DNA of 64,000 bases from Paenibacillus sp. 1001270B_150601_E10. GTDB taxonomy: Bacteria; Bacillota; Bacilli; Paenibacillales; Paenibacillaceae. The notes beneath the pieces are model-generated. The model worked only from the letters and a program-made list of their open reading frames with translations. It was not told where the DNA came from and searched no databases. The position numbers were made by a program, and so were the translations under genes. This document shows, in pieces, positions 8,861 to 17,700 of this stretch (position 1 is its first letter; each line of letters begins with the position of its first letter). The DNA lies in contig NZ_JADMOL010000004.1 in assembly GCF_015558675.1 (NCBI RefSeq), positions 360,157 through 424,156 on the forward strand, read 5' to 3'.

Positions 8861-10627
8861 ATGGCGCAAATGCTGAATGAAGAAGGACAAGTGAAGCAGG
8901 ACGAGGAACGAATGAAGTGGTGGACGGATGCGAAGTTTGGGATGTTTATTCATTGGGGATTGTATGCCATGCCGGGCAAGGGAGAGTGGCATATGTTCGG
9001 AGCCAAAATTCCGGTTGAAGAGTATGAAAAGCTTGCTGATCAGTTTAACCCAGCAGCGTTTGATGCGAAGAAGTGGGTGCAAATTGCCAAGCAGACAGGC
9101 ATGAATTACATCGTCATTACAGCAAAGCATCATGATGGATTCGCGATGTACGATTCGAAGACAGAGCCTTTTAATATTGTTCAGGCGACGCCATATAAGC
9201 GTGATCCGATGAAGGAGCTGGCGGAGGCATGCAAGGCTGAAGGAATCAAGCTGTGCTTCTACTATTCCCACGTTATTGATTGGCATCACCCGCACTCAGT
9301 CCATAACGCTGCTAATAATACGTGGGATTACAACATGGAAGAAAAGCATTTCCCGACGTATTGGAACGAGCTTGTTAAGCCTCAAATCAAAGAACTGTTA
9401 ACGGAATACGGGGATATCGGCTTAATCTGGTTCGATACAGCAGGGGGGCTTTCATATGAGGATAGCCTGGATATGGTGAATCATGTTCGAAGCCTGCAGC
9501 CGAGCTGCCTGATGAACAGCCGTGTCAGTCACTTTAAAGGTCTTGGCGATTATCAATCCAAGGGAGATAACGAGACTCCGATGTATGGGGAAGATACTAG
9601 ACCTTGGGAGACGCCGATGACAATGAATGAGACATGGGGCTTCAGTCCGCGAGATCAGCGGTGGAAATCCACAGACTCCTTGATTCGCAAACTCGTTAAT
9701 ATTGTCAGCAAGGGCGGAAATATGCTGCTGAATGTAGGACCCTCACCGGAGGGGAATATTCCACCTCAATCAGTAGAGCGGCTGCAAGAGCTTGGGGAGT
9801 GGACGATGAGAAACGCGGAAGCGATATACGGAACGAAGGCTAGCCCATTTCCTTACGAGGTCAACTGGGGGGCGATTACAATGAAGGAAGGTCGACTATT
9901 CCTTCACGTTCACAACGAGCATTGGCCTCAAGGAGAGTTCCAGGTAAATGGGATTGCAAGCAAGATCAAGCGTGTCTATCTGCTTGCGGATGCTGAACAG
10001 CAACCTCTAGTCTTCACGCAAACGATCTCTGATACTGTTAGTCAACAGGCAATTCTCCGGCTCAACCTTCCGGAGCAGCCAATCGATCGTTCCGTGTCAG
10101 TCATTGTGCTTGAGATGGAGGACTCCGTTGAAGTGGATGCCCGAATGGCATTGCTTCCTTCCAATGAGCTGAAGGTCGATATAACGGCTGGGGAAGTAAC
10201 AGAAGGTCATTCTTTAGGCGAGGAATACCAGGGCACTGAAGGTATTGAAAAAAGGGAAGAGGTAAGAGCGACGGAATGGGAACTTCATTTGGATGAAGCG
10301 GGAATCTACGAGGTCCAAATCTACAGCTTCATGCGTCACGATGTAAACTTTAGTGAAGCATATGGTGAAGGAATTCGGCTTACGCTTGCAGGGCAAACAC
10401 TGCAAATTGTTCCCCGAGCAGACATTGAGGTGTCAGATTCACCGGCTTGCCAGCATCCTTATACGGAGATCATCTCGATGTTGGGGGAGGTGCAGGTCAA
10501 GGAACCGGGAACCTATCCGATGATGCTGGTCTCCTCCTTGATTAAAGGACGCAATCCTAAATTCACGGAGATCTGGCAAGCCGATAAGGTGAAGCTGAGA
10601 GCGGTGAAGCTTGTAAAACGAGCTTAA
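8861..10627 (+). CDS. alpha-L-fucosidase, GH29
   Basis: A 588-residue enzyme without a signal peptide, so probably cytoplasmic. The start has GGAGGGAAAGAG 6 bases ahead. Family GH29 features: WWTDAKFGMFIHWGLYAMPG near the N-terminus, ITAKHHDGFAMYDS, the active-site region YYSHVIDWHHPH, and the nucleophile Asp192 in IGLIWFDTAGG. Then GNMLLNVGPSPEG, a standard GH29 segment. About 230 C-terminal residues form beta-sandwich domains. It cleaves terminal L-fucose from oligosaccharides. No L-fucose catabolic genes are adjacent. Confidence 0.93.
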   Translation: MAQMLNEEGQVKQDEERMKWWTDAKFGMFIHWGLYAMPGKGEWHMFGAKIPVEEYEKLADQFNPAAFDAKKWVQIAKQTGMNYIVITAKHHDGFAMYDSKTEPFNIVQATPYKRDPMKELAEACKAEGIKLCFYYSHVIDWHHPHSVHNAANNTWDYNMEEKHFPTYWNELVKPQIKELLTEYGDIGLIWFDTAGGLSYEDSLDMVNHVRSLQPSCLMNSRVSHFKGLGDYQSKGDNETPMYGEDTRPWETPMTMNETWGFSPRDQRWKSTDSLIRKLVNIVSKGGNMLLNVGPSPEGNIPPQSVERLQELGEWTMRNAEAIYGTKASPFPYEVNWGAITMKEGRLFLHVHNEHWPQGEFQVNGIASKIKRVYLLADAEQQPLVFTQTISDTVSQQAILRLNLPEQPIDRSVSVIVLEMEDSVEVDARMALLPSNELKVDITAGEVTEGHSLGEEYQGTEGIEKREEVRATEWELHLDEAGIYEVQIYSFMRHDVNFSEAYGEGIRLTLAGQTLQIVPRADIEVSDSPACQHPYTEIISMLGEVQVKEPGTYPMMLVSSLIKGRNPKFTEIWQADKVKLRAVKLVKRA

Positions 10628-10637
10628 AAGCAAAAGA

Positions 10638-10679
10638 AAGGGATACCCCAGAATCTTGATGGATTCCAAGGTATCCCTT
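10638..10679. terminator. bidirectional terminator between fucosidase and LPMO genes
   Basis: Stem AAGGGATACC / GGTATCCCTT with an inner GAATC/GATTC pairing. On the minus strand it is followed by TCTTTTGCTTTT, so it ends the LPMO transcript well and the fucosidase transcript more weakly. Confidence 0.75.
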
Positions 10680-10711
10680 ATTAGCGATATGTTGATCTTT
10701 AACTTAACGTC

Positions 10712-12058
10712 TTATTTCAGTTTCCAGAGTGCTGCTACGTATGGAGGCTCCCAACCAGCAAGGGAAGTATGTGGTTGAACGCACTCGTAAGTAACGCCAT
10801 TGTATGATACTACTGTGCCAGCTGTGTAAGCTACGCCAGCTGCCCATGCTGGAGCTGTGGAAGCTGCAGCTGTTGTTGCACTGATTGCGTTGCTTGCAGC
10901 AGATACGTTGCCAGCTGCATCAATTGCTTTTACTGTGAACGTGTAAGAAGTGCTTGCGTTAAGTCCTGTCACTGTGTACTCAAGTGTCGTACCGGATACT
11001 GTTGCAACAAGAGTAGATCCGTTGAATACTTGGTAGCCAGTTACGCCAACGTTGTCAGTAGATGCACTCCACATCAGGTTCACGCTAGAAGCTGTAGGCG
11101 TTCCCATAACATGAAGACCAGTTGGAGCTGTTGGTGCTTGGTTGTCTACTTGAACTGCAGATGTAGTTACATTAACTGCGTTGCTTGCTGTGGATACGTT
11201 GCCAGCAGCGTCAACTGCTTTCACAGTGAACGTATAAGCTGTGTTGGAAGTTAAACCGTTAACCGTATAGCTAAGACCAGGAACAGTAGCAACCAAAGTG
11301 CTGCCGTTGTACACGTTGTAGCCCGTTACGCCAACATTGTCAGTAGCTGCATTCCAAGACAAAGCTACGCTTGTGGAAGTGGTGTTGCCAGCTGCAAGAC
11401 TAGTTGGAGCTGTAGGAGCTTGAGTGTCAGCAGGGTTGCTGCCGCCGAAGTTTACATCAATTACATTATAGAATGCGTTTGCAGTATCCGCTACTTCCCA
11501 TACCGCAAGGATAACGTGGTAGCCCGTGCGGCCTGATGGAACGTTACAAGTATCGGAGTAGTCTTTTGGAGGCTTAGCGCCATTATAGTCTACAGAGCAG
11601 AACGGAGTCAGATCAAAGGAGTTACGGGACAATGGCTCGTTAGGATTCCAGTTAGGCTTAGTCAAATAGTACTTCCAGCTTGCTGTTGCATGGTTTGCAG
11701 TCAACGTCCAGTGGAACGTCACTTGGCCAGGGTTGATGTTTACTTTAGACCAACGAGTTGCGGACTGCTCGTCCAATTTAGGGAATGCGCCGCCAGCACT
11801 TGCAATCTTGCCATCAGCAGGACCTGCTTGTGGGAAGCCCTTTGGTGCTTCTAAGCTTTGTGGCTCATAAACGATTGCTCCACAATCTGTGTTTTGCCCT
11901 GTCTTACAGAGGTAAGCACGGCTTGAAGGACCATCCACATAACCGTGTGCAAGCGCTTTATCGGCAAACAGCATCATACAGATGATTGCAACTGCAGCAG
12001 CACCGAATGTTACAAGTGCTTTGTTCAGCATCGTATTGTTAAGACGCAAAGTATTCAT
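10712..12058 (-). CDS. AA10 lytic polysaccharide monooxygenase with two Fn3 domains and a CBM5/12 (copy 1)
   Basis: A 448-residue secreted copper enzyme that oxidatively cuts chitin or cellulose chains. The signal peptide ends ADKALA, so the mature protein starts with His38 (HGYVDGPSS), the first histidine-brace ligand; the second is the His of [13 protein letters not shown]. Cys pairs (YLCKT, DCGAI, FCSVD, CNVPS) and [17 protein letters not shown] are typical of AA10. Two Fn3 domains follow (about 215-305 and 310-395), each with TDNVGVTGY, then a chitin-binding CBM5/12 ([17 protein letters not shown]). Ribosome site GAGGAGGAAA. A palindrome and cre-like sites lie upstream. Very similar to the copy at 31180, also at the DNA level. 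Confidence 0.94.
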   Translation of the reverse strand: MNTLRLNNTMLNKALVTFGAAAVAIICMMLFADKALAHGYVDGPSSRAYLCKTGQNTDCGAIVYEPQSLEAPKGFPQAGPADGKIASAGGAFPKLDEQSATRWSKVNINPGQVTFHWTLTANHATASWKYYLTKPNWNPNEPLSRNSFDLTPFCSVDYNGAKPPKDYSDTCNVPSGRTGYHVILAVWEVADTANAFYNVIDVNFGGSNPADTQAPTAPTSLAAGNTTSTSVALSWNAATDNVGVTGYNVYNGSTLVATVPGLSYTVNGLTSNTAYTFTVKAVDAAGNVSTASNAVNVTTSAVQVDNQAPTAPTGLHVMGTPTASSVNLMWSASTDNVGVTGYQVFNGSTLVATVSGTTLEYTVTGLNASTSYTFTVKAIDAAGNVSAASNAISATTAAASTAPAWAAGVAYTAGTVVSYNGVTYECVQPHTSLAGWEPPYVAALWKLK

Positions 12059-12248
12059 ATCATTTTCCTCCTCATAATTAGGCGTTCATTTCATAACTCA
12101 AGACATATACAAGATGACTTCATAGCAAGTGAAGCGCATGATGTGATATTGCGAGTTGTAAGGCCTGTTCCTTCCGGTAACCACCCACTTTCATACTAGT
12201 CTCTATCGTATATTAATACGATTTAATCTTTGGAGAACAAAACGGTAA

Positions 12249-12262
12249 AAGAAGCGCTTTCA
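12249..12262. promoter_or_regulatory. cre-like site (CcpA) upstream of LPMO copy 1
   Basis: The core AAGCGCTTTCA matches the 3' eleven positions of the Bacillus cre consensus TGWAARCGYTWWCA; 11 of 14 positions match overall. It lies 191 bases before the LPMO start. Confidence 0.45.
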
Positions 12263-12276
12263 CTCTCCGCGTGGTT

Positions 12277-12302
12277 TATATAAATTCAATTGAACTTATA
12301 TA
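12277..12302. promoter_or_regulatory. 26-bp palindrome upstream of LPMO copy 1, candidate operator
   Basis: Outer arms TATATAA / TTATATA flank ATTCAATTGAAC; only one base pair of the 13 breaks the symmetry. The same arms, with different centre bases, recur at 32695-32721 in front of LPMO copy 2, and both copies are followed by CG. This is operator-like; it could also form a hairpin at the 5' end of the transcript. Confidence 0.6.
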
Positions 12303-12487
12303 CGGCTAGTACAAACACAAAAAGTGACACAGGATGTTGGATCTAGAGGTCGGCTTGTCAGAAATATTCGGATATTGTATTCGCTGAGGTGTCGTCATGT
12401 AAGCGGTTAAAATCTTAGAGGCGAGCTGTTTCGACTTGCATGCGTGCATGATAGTCCTAATGAAGAGGGAATCGATATAACACAAAA

Positions 12488-12501
12488 AGTGAACGTTTTC
12501 A
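12488..12501. promoter_or_regulatory. second cre-like site upstream of LPMO copy 1
   Basis: AGTGAACGTTTTCA matches 12 of 14 positions of the cre consensus. It is 430 bases from the LPMO start, so its link to that gene is uncertain. Confidence 0.3.
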
Positions 12502-12664
12502 TAATATTGATTGTAAAATGTTCGTGTATATCTTATCGGATGGAAACGAACGAGTAAGATTCATGTAGAAATAGAAATTATACCCTTATATTAAGTCATG
12601 TCATGGGAGCGTTGTCAAGACAAAAAAATGAAATTGCGTGATAAAAGTTATAGCGTTCATCACG

Positions 12665-12696
12665 AAAAGGCGATCCCTCAGGGAGAAATCGCCTTT
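12665..12696 (-). terminator. terminator of modAB
   Basis: On the minus strand the stem AAAGGCGAT / ATCGCCTTT, with a GGGA/TCCC inner pairing, is followed by TTCG. It starts 5 bases after the modB stop. Confidence 0.8.
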
Positions 12697-12700
12697 GTCG

Positions 12701-13375
12701 CTATCGGGCAGATTGTCTGGTAAAGAGAAGGAGCAGAAAGGATATTACTATGATGGAAAGCGTCCACATCCAAGCTAATGTGGTATTGCCGGAATCAACA
12801 GCTACATAGATCGCCGTTGATATCGTTTGCGTCTTGCCAGGTATATTGCCTGCAATCATGATTGTAGCCCCAAATTCCCCAAGGCTTCTTGCAAAAGACA
12901 AGATAAAGGCTGTGAGAAAAGAGCGCCAAGCAAGAGGCAGCGCAACATAGTAAAAGAGCTGCATTTCGTTAGCTCCAATAGAGCGCGCGGCAGATAGCAG
13001 GTCGGCGTCTATGCTGGAAAAGCCAGTCTTCATTGTTTGATAGCTAAGCGGAAAAGACACAACGATCGCAGCGATAACAGCACTCCACCAGGAGAAGATA
13101 AGCGTGGTTGAAAAGAGAAATTCGATCGCTTGTCCGATGAAGCTGTGCTTTCCAAGCATAATGAGCAGCAAGAAGCCAATCACGGTAGGAGGTAGAACGA
13201 GCGGAAGCATGAACAAGGTTTCAAGCCATACCTTGCCGCGAAAGCGTTTGTTGTTCATCCACCATGCAACAGCAATGCCCATGGTTGTGGCAAGAACGCT
13301 CGATACCGCTGCTACTTGCAAGGATAAGAAGATGGGCTGCCAGAATGTAGCCCCATCTAATCCTGCTCCGTTCAT
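12701..13375 (-). CDS. modB: molybdate ABC transporter permease ModB
   Basis: A 224-residue inner-membrane permease with five to six helices. The EAA loop, which contacts the ATPase, is ARSIGANEMQLFYYVALPLA. SFARSLGEFGATIMIAGNIPG is the ModB/CysT signature. The ATG overlaps the modA stop by 4 bases, so the two are translationally coupled. No modC ATPase gene follows; the operon ends here with a terminator. The ATPase must come from elsewhere or be shared. Placed divergently from narGHJI, whose product needs molybdenum. Confidence 0.92.
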   Translation of the reverse strand: MNGAGLDGATFWQPIFLSLQVAAVSSVLATTMGIAVAWWMNNKRFRGKVWLETLFMLPLVLPPTVIGFLLLIMLGKHSFIGQAIEFLFSTTLIFSWWSAVIAAIVVSFPLSYQTMKTGFSSIDADLLSAARSIGANEMQLFYYVALPLAWRSFLTAFILSFARSLGEFGATIMIAGNIPGKTQTISTAIYVAVDSGNTTLAWMWTLSIIVISFLLLLFTRQSAR

Positions 13376-14205
13376 GAGGCCTCCGGTACGGTGAATCCAT
13401 ACTTAGCAAAGATGCTCATCACCTGAGGCGTTTGCAAATACTGATACAGCTGCTCCGTCTCTTGATGATGCTTGCTCGCTTGGATCATGCCGATCGGATA
13501 AACAATGGGAGAATGGGCTTGCTCCTCTATTATGAAAGCAATTTTGGCGTCCTTTGCAGACAGGACATCCGTTTTGTATACAAATCCGGCTTGAGCGCTT
13601 CCCGTCTCTACGTATTGAAGCACCTGCCTTACATCCTTGGCTTGGACGAACTTGGACTGCAAGGCGTCCCACAGCTTTGCTGCCTCCAAGGACTCTTTGG
13701 CATAGGCGCCTGCAGGCACCGTCTCCGGGACACCGATTGCAATCTTGCTCATGGATCCCATATTCAAATCCTGCAGCTGCTTCAGTGATGAATCGTTGTC
13801 CTTTGGCACGACAACGACAAGCTCATTGCGCAGCAGCGGCTGCTCGCTGCTTTTTATAAGCCCCTTGTCAACGAGAGCCTTCATGTGGCTTTCTGACGCG
13901 GAGATAAAGAGGTCTACTGGAGCGCCTTGTTCAATCTGCCGCTGCAAGGAACCTGAGCCTCCATAGTTGAATTGAAGCTTTATATGGGGATGCTCGTTCT
14001 CAAAGGAGGGTTGGATTTCCGCCAGTGCTTGCTGCAAGCTGGCTGCTGCCGATATCGTTAGCTCAATTTGCGCCTGTTTGGATTCAGCAGCCGCAGGTTC
14101 CTCTGTTGCTTGCTGCTCGCTAGTAGAGTTACAGGCTGATGCCAGAAGACTTATCATCAGGACGATCAGTAGAGCGCTTAGTCGTTTTATATTGAATCTA
14201 TTCAT
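13372..14205 (-). CDS. modA: molybdate-binding lipoprotein ModA
   Basis: A 277-residue solute-binding lipoprotein; lipobox LLASAC (Cys near residue 25). The ATG at 14205 is chosen because the AAAGGAG ribosome site lies inside the longer frame that begins with TTG at 14229. Ligand-binding stretches are ELTISAAASLQQALAEI, FNYGGSGSLQRQIEQGAP and DLFISASESHMKAL, all typical of ModA; VQYVETGSAQAGFVYKTD occurs here as QYVETGSAQAGFVYKTD. It captures molybdate outside the membrane and delivers it to ModB. Neighbouring nar and moa/moe genes support molybdate over other oxyanions. Confidence 0.92.
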   Translation of the reverse strand: MNRFNIKRLSALLIVLMISLLASACNSTSEQQATEEPAAAESKQAQIELTISAAASLQQALAEIQPSFENEHPHIKLQFNYGGSGSLQRQIEQGAPVDLFISASESHMKALVDKGLIKSSEQPLLRNELVVVVPKDNDSSLKQLQDLNMGSMSKIAIGVPETVPAGAYAKESLEAAKLWDALQSKFVQAKDVRQVLQYVETGSAQAGFVYKTDVLSAKDAKIAFIIEEQAHSPIVYPIGMIQASKHHQETEQLYQYLQTPQVMSIFAKYGFTVPEAS

Positions 14206-14751
14206 TGTGCTGTATCGCTCCTTTAACAAAGATGATTTTTGTCAAAAAGAAATATAGCCATATTATTCCAAATTGACATTAACGAGCAGGCTCATTTATT
14301 ACGCTGTAGATTGCTTCTTTTTATAGCTCTTGGTCATGAGCGCTTGCTTGATAGACACCTAATAAGCGAAATTCTGCGCTTTTTCCAATCCACGCTTGTC
14401 AGAGCCTCTCTGCTTCTTCTGTTCCTTGTGTCCTTGCTTATCGTTCAACGAATGTAGCTTCATTATAGCAATGCCTATTCATTCTGTTATTGACGAACTC
14501 CCTATATTTTTAGCCGAGAGTCCCTATGATATCAAATGATTCCAGCATTTGCGAGGAAGAGAATGGAAAAGGGGGTGGCGCTGTCCCTGCCCCGGTCTTT
14601 CCTAAACGATATAGGAGGGAAAATACCTAAGATCATAGGCGTTTCCCTAATAGGAATTCCACTCCCGCCCTCTCATAATGAAGGCATAACAATGAACGAT
14701 GATAGGCCAAATCTTCATTCTTATCATTCTTCAGAGGAGTGATCATAGTTC
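14206..14751. promoter_or_regulatory. divergent modA / narG regulatory region
   Basis: About 545 bases between two divergent operons. The narG-proximal half holds an array of CCTA and TAGG half-sites (see 14601-14654) and further CCCTA elements at 14500-14504 and 14522-14526. I find no clear TGTGA-N6-TCACA FNR box in it. Short frames in this stretch have no ribosome site and are not credible genes. Confidence 0.6.
14601..14654. promoter_or_regulatory. array of six alternating CCTA/TAGG half-sites, candidate NreC binding
   Basis: Half-sites begin at 14601 (CCTA), 14612 (TAGG), 14626 (CCTA), 14636 (TAGG), 14646 (CCTA) and 14651 (TAGG), mostly 10-14 bases apart. Inside it, 14636-14649 reads TAGGCGTTTCCCTA, one mismatch from the staphylococcal NreC consensus TAGGG-N4-CCCTA. 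It ends about 100 bases before narG, and nreC is in the same cluster, so NreC control of narGHJI is likely. Confidence 0.55.
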
Positions 14752-17700
14752 ATGAGAAGGAAAAAAGGACTGCGGTTCTTCAAGCGTGGCGAGTATTATT
14801 CCAACCAATGGTCCATGGCTGAAGATAAAAGCAGAGACTGGGAGAAGCTGTATCGCGATCGCTGGTCGCATGACAAAGTGGTACGTACGACGCACGGGGT
14901 AAACTGCACGGGCTCCTGCAGCTGGAAGGTATTTGTGAAGAACGGCATGATTACATGGGAGAATCAGCAGATTGATTATCCGACCTGTGGACCGGATATG
15001 CCGGAATTCGAGCCGCGCGGATGCCCTCGCGGAGCATCATTCTCGTGGTATGAATATAGTCCGCTTCGGGTGAAATACCCCTATATGCGCGGGAAGCTGC
15101 TGCGCCTGTGGCGCGCGGCGTTAACAGAATACAAGGATCCTGTAGAAGCATGGGCAAGCATTGTTGAAGATCCTGAGAAGGCGAAGTCTTATAAGAAGGC
15201 TCGCGGTAAAGGCGGGCACGTTCGCGTAAGCTGGGAGGAAGCGAAGGAGCTGATCTCCGCACAGCTGATCTATACGATCAAGACGTACGGTCCGGACCGA
15301 ATCGCAGGCTTTACGCCGATTCCGGCGATGTCCATGATTAGCTATGCTTCAGGAGCACGCTTTATCTCGCTGCTTGGAGGCGAGATGCTGAGCTTCTACG
15401 ACTGGTATGCGGATTTGCCGCCGGCATCACCGCAAATTTGGGGCGAACAGACGGATGTACCGGAGTCGAGTGACTGGTACAATGCGAGCTACCTGATGAT
15501 GTGGGGATCGAATGTCCCATTGACGCGTACACCTGACGCTCACTTTATGACGGAAGTTCGTTATAAAGGGACAAAGGTCGTGTCTGTTGCACCAGACTAT
15601 GCGGAGAACGTAAAGTTCGCTGACCATTGGTTAGCCCCAAATCCAGGGACGGATGCAGCTGTTGCACAGGCGATGACCCACGTCATTTTAAGTGAATTTT
15701 ATTACAAACGCAAGGAACCGATGTTCCTGAAATACGCAAAACAATATACGGATATGCCGTTCCTGATTCTATTGGATGAGCATGAGCAGGGATACAAGGC
15801 AGGGCGCTTCCTGCGCGCAAGCGATCTAGGCGATCATTCACAGCATGCGGAATGGAAGCCGGTTCTATATGATGCGAATGCCAATGAGATTACCATTCCG
15901 AATGGAACGATGGGGCAGCGTTGGGAAGAGGATAAGAAGTGGAATCTTATTCTGGAGCGTGAGGATGGAACTGCAATCGATCCTGCATTATCAATTGAAG
16001 CATTTGGAGCTTGTGAAACACGCATCATGTTCCCTTATTTTGATCAAAACGGCAATGGCGTGTTCGAGCGCAGCATTCCTGCGATGGAAGTAAAGCTTGA
16101 AGATGGCTCTACACGTCTTGTGACAACAGTATATGACTTGATGCTTAGCCAATACGGCATTGACCGTGAAGCAGAAGACGAAACAGCGCATTACAGCGAT
16201 GCAGCGATTCATTACACGCCAGCCTGGCAGGAAAAGATTACGGGAGTCAAGCCATCTGTCGTCGTACAGGTCGCACGCGAATTTGCACAGAACTCTCTTG
16301 ATTCAGGCGGACGCTCCATGATCATTATGGGCGCTGGTATCAACCACTGGTTCAATAGTGATACCATTTACCGCTCCATCTTGAATCTCGTTATCCTAAC
16401 CGCATCACAAGGGGTTAACGGCGGCGGCTGGGCGCATTATGTCGGTCAAGAGAAATGCCGTCCGATCGAAGGATGGTCAACGATTGCCTTCGTGAAGGAT
16501 TGGCAGGGACCGCCGCGTCTTCAGAACGCGACATCCTTCTATTATTTTGCAACAGACCAATGGAAGTATGAGGAGATGGGCGCTGACAGTCTGCAATCGC
16601 CGCTTGGCGGAGACATTCGCTATAAGCACCCTGCCGACTACAACGTCATGGCTGCAAGACTTGGCTGGCTGCCGTCTTACCCGCAGTTCAACAAGAGCAG
16701 CTTGAAGATGGTGGAAGAGGCGATTCTAGCAGGCCATTCCTCGAATCAGGAGATTATCGCTCATGCACGTGAGGAATGGATATCTGGCAAGACCAAGCTT
16801 GCAATCGAGGATCCGGATGCGCCTGAGAACTTCCCGCGCTCGCTCTTTGTATGGCGCTCCAACTTAATCTCAAGCTCTGCGAAGGGGCAGGAGTACTTTA
16901 TGAAGCATCTTCTTGGTGTTGGTGAAGGCCCGCTTTCGAATCCAAATGAGGAGGAGAAGCCAGAGGAGATCGTGTGGCGAGATGAGGTCGAAGGAAAGCT
17001 TGATCTGCTTGTCGCCTTGGACTTTCGGATGACCGCAACGCCAATGTATGCCGATATCGTGCTGCCAGCAGCGACATGGTACGAGAAGACGGATCTGTCC
17101 TCTACCGACATGCATCCGTTCGTTCATCCCTTTAATCCAGCGATTGATCCGTTGTGGGAATCTCGTTCGGACTGGGATATTTACCGCTCGATTGCAGAGA
17201 CCTTCTCGGAGATGGCGAAGACGCATCTGCCAGGCGTATACAAGGATATTGTAACGACACCGCTTGCGCATGATTCCGTGAACGAGATCGCACAGCCATA
17301 TGGCTTGGTGAAGGATTGGAGCAAGGGAGAAATTGAAGCGATTCCTGGAAAGACGATGCCGAATATGACGATCGTTGAGCGGAATTACACACAAGTATAC
17401 GACAAGTTTATAACGCTAGGTCCTAATCTAGCGGCTGGGAAGGTCGGCGCTCATGGCGTGAACTTCTCGGTAGCCGAGGAATATGAGGAAATGAAGCAGA
17501 TCAACGGAATGTATTCAGACGACACGTTGAAAAATGGTCTGCCGAAGCTTCACACCGCTCGTCATGCGGCAGATGCGATTCTGAATCTTTCTTCTGCTAC
17601 AAATGGACGCGTGTCCCAGCGGGCTTGGGAATCCGCAGAGCAGGATACGGGGGTAGAGCTAAAGGATATCTCCGCTGATCGCGCTGCAGAGCGCATCACG

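Larger units (their letters stand above)
12059..12700. other. intergenic region with LPMO copy 1 promoter elements
   Basis: About 640 bases between the LPMO gene and the modAB terminator. It holds a 26-bp palindrome (12277-12302), two cre-like sites and a 14-base direct repeat AACACAAAAAGTGA at 12314 and 12479. I see no supportable gene in it. Confidence 0.6.

Noticed and set aside
12059-12240. c-di-GMP riboswitch in the LPMO copy 1 leader
   Set aside because: The leader has GGTTACC and GGAAGGAACAGGCC-type segments, but not the ordered tetraloop-receptor pattern of GEMM RNAs; not supportable.
14560-14700. Molybdenum cofactor riboswitch before narG
   Set aside because: GC-rich inverted parts are present, but I could not match the known Moco RNA core; the CCTA/TAGG array explains the symmetry better.
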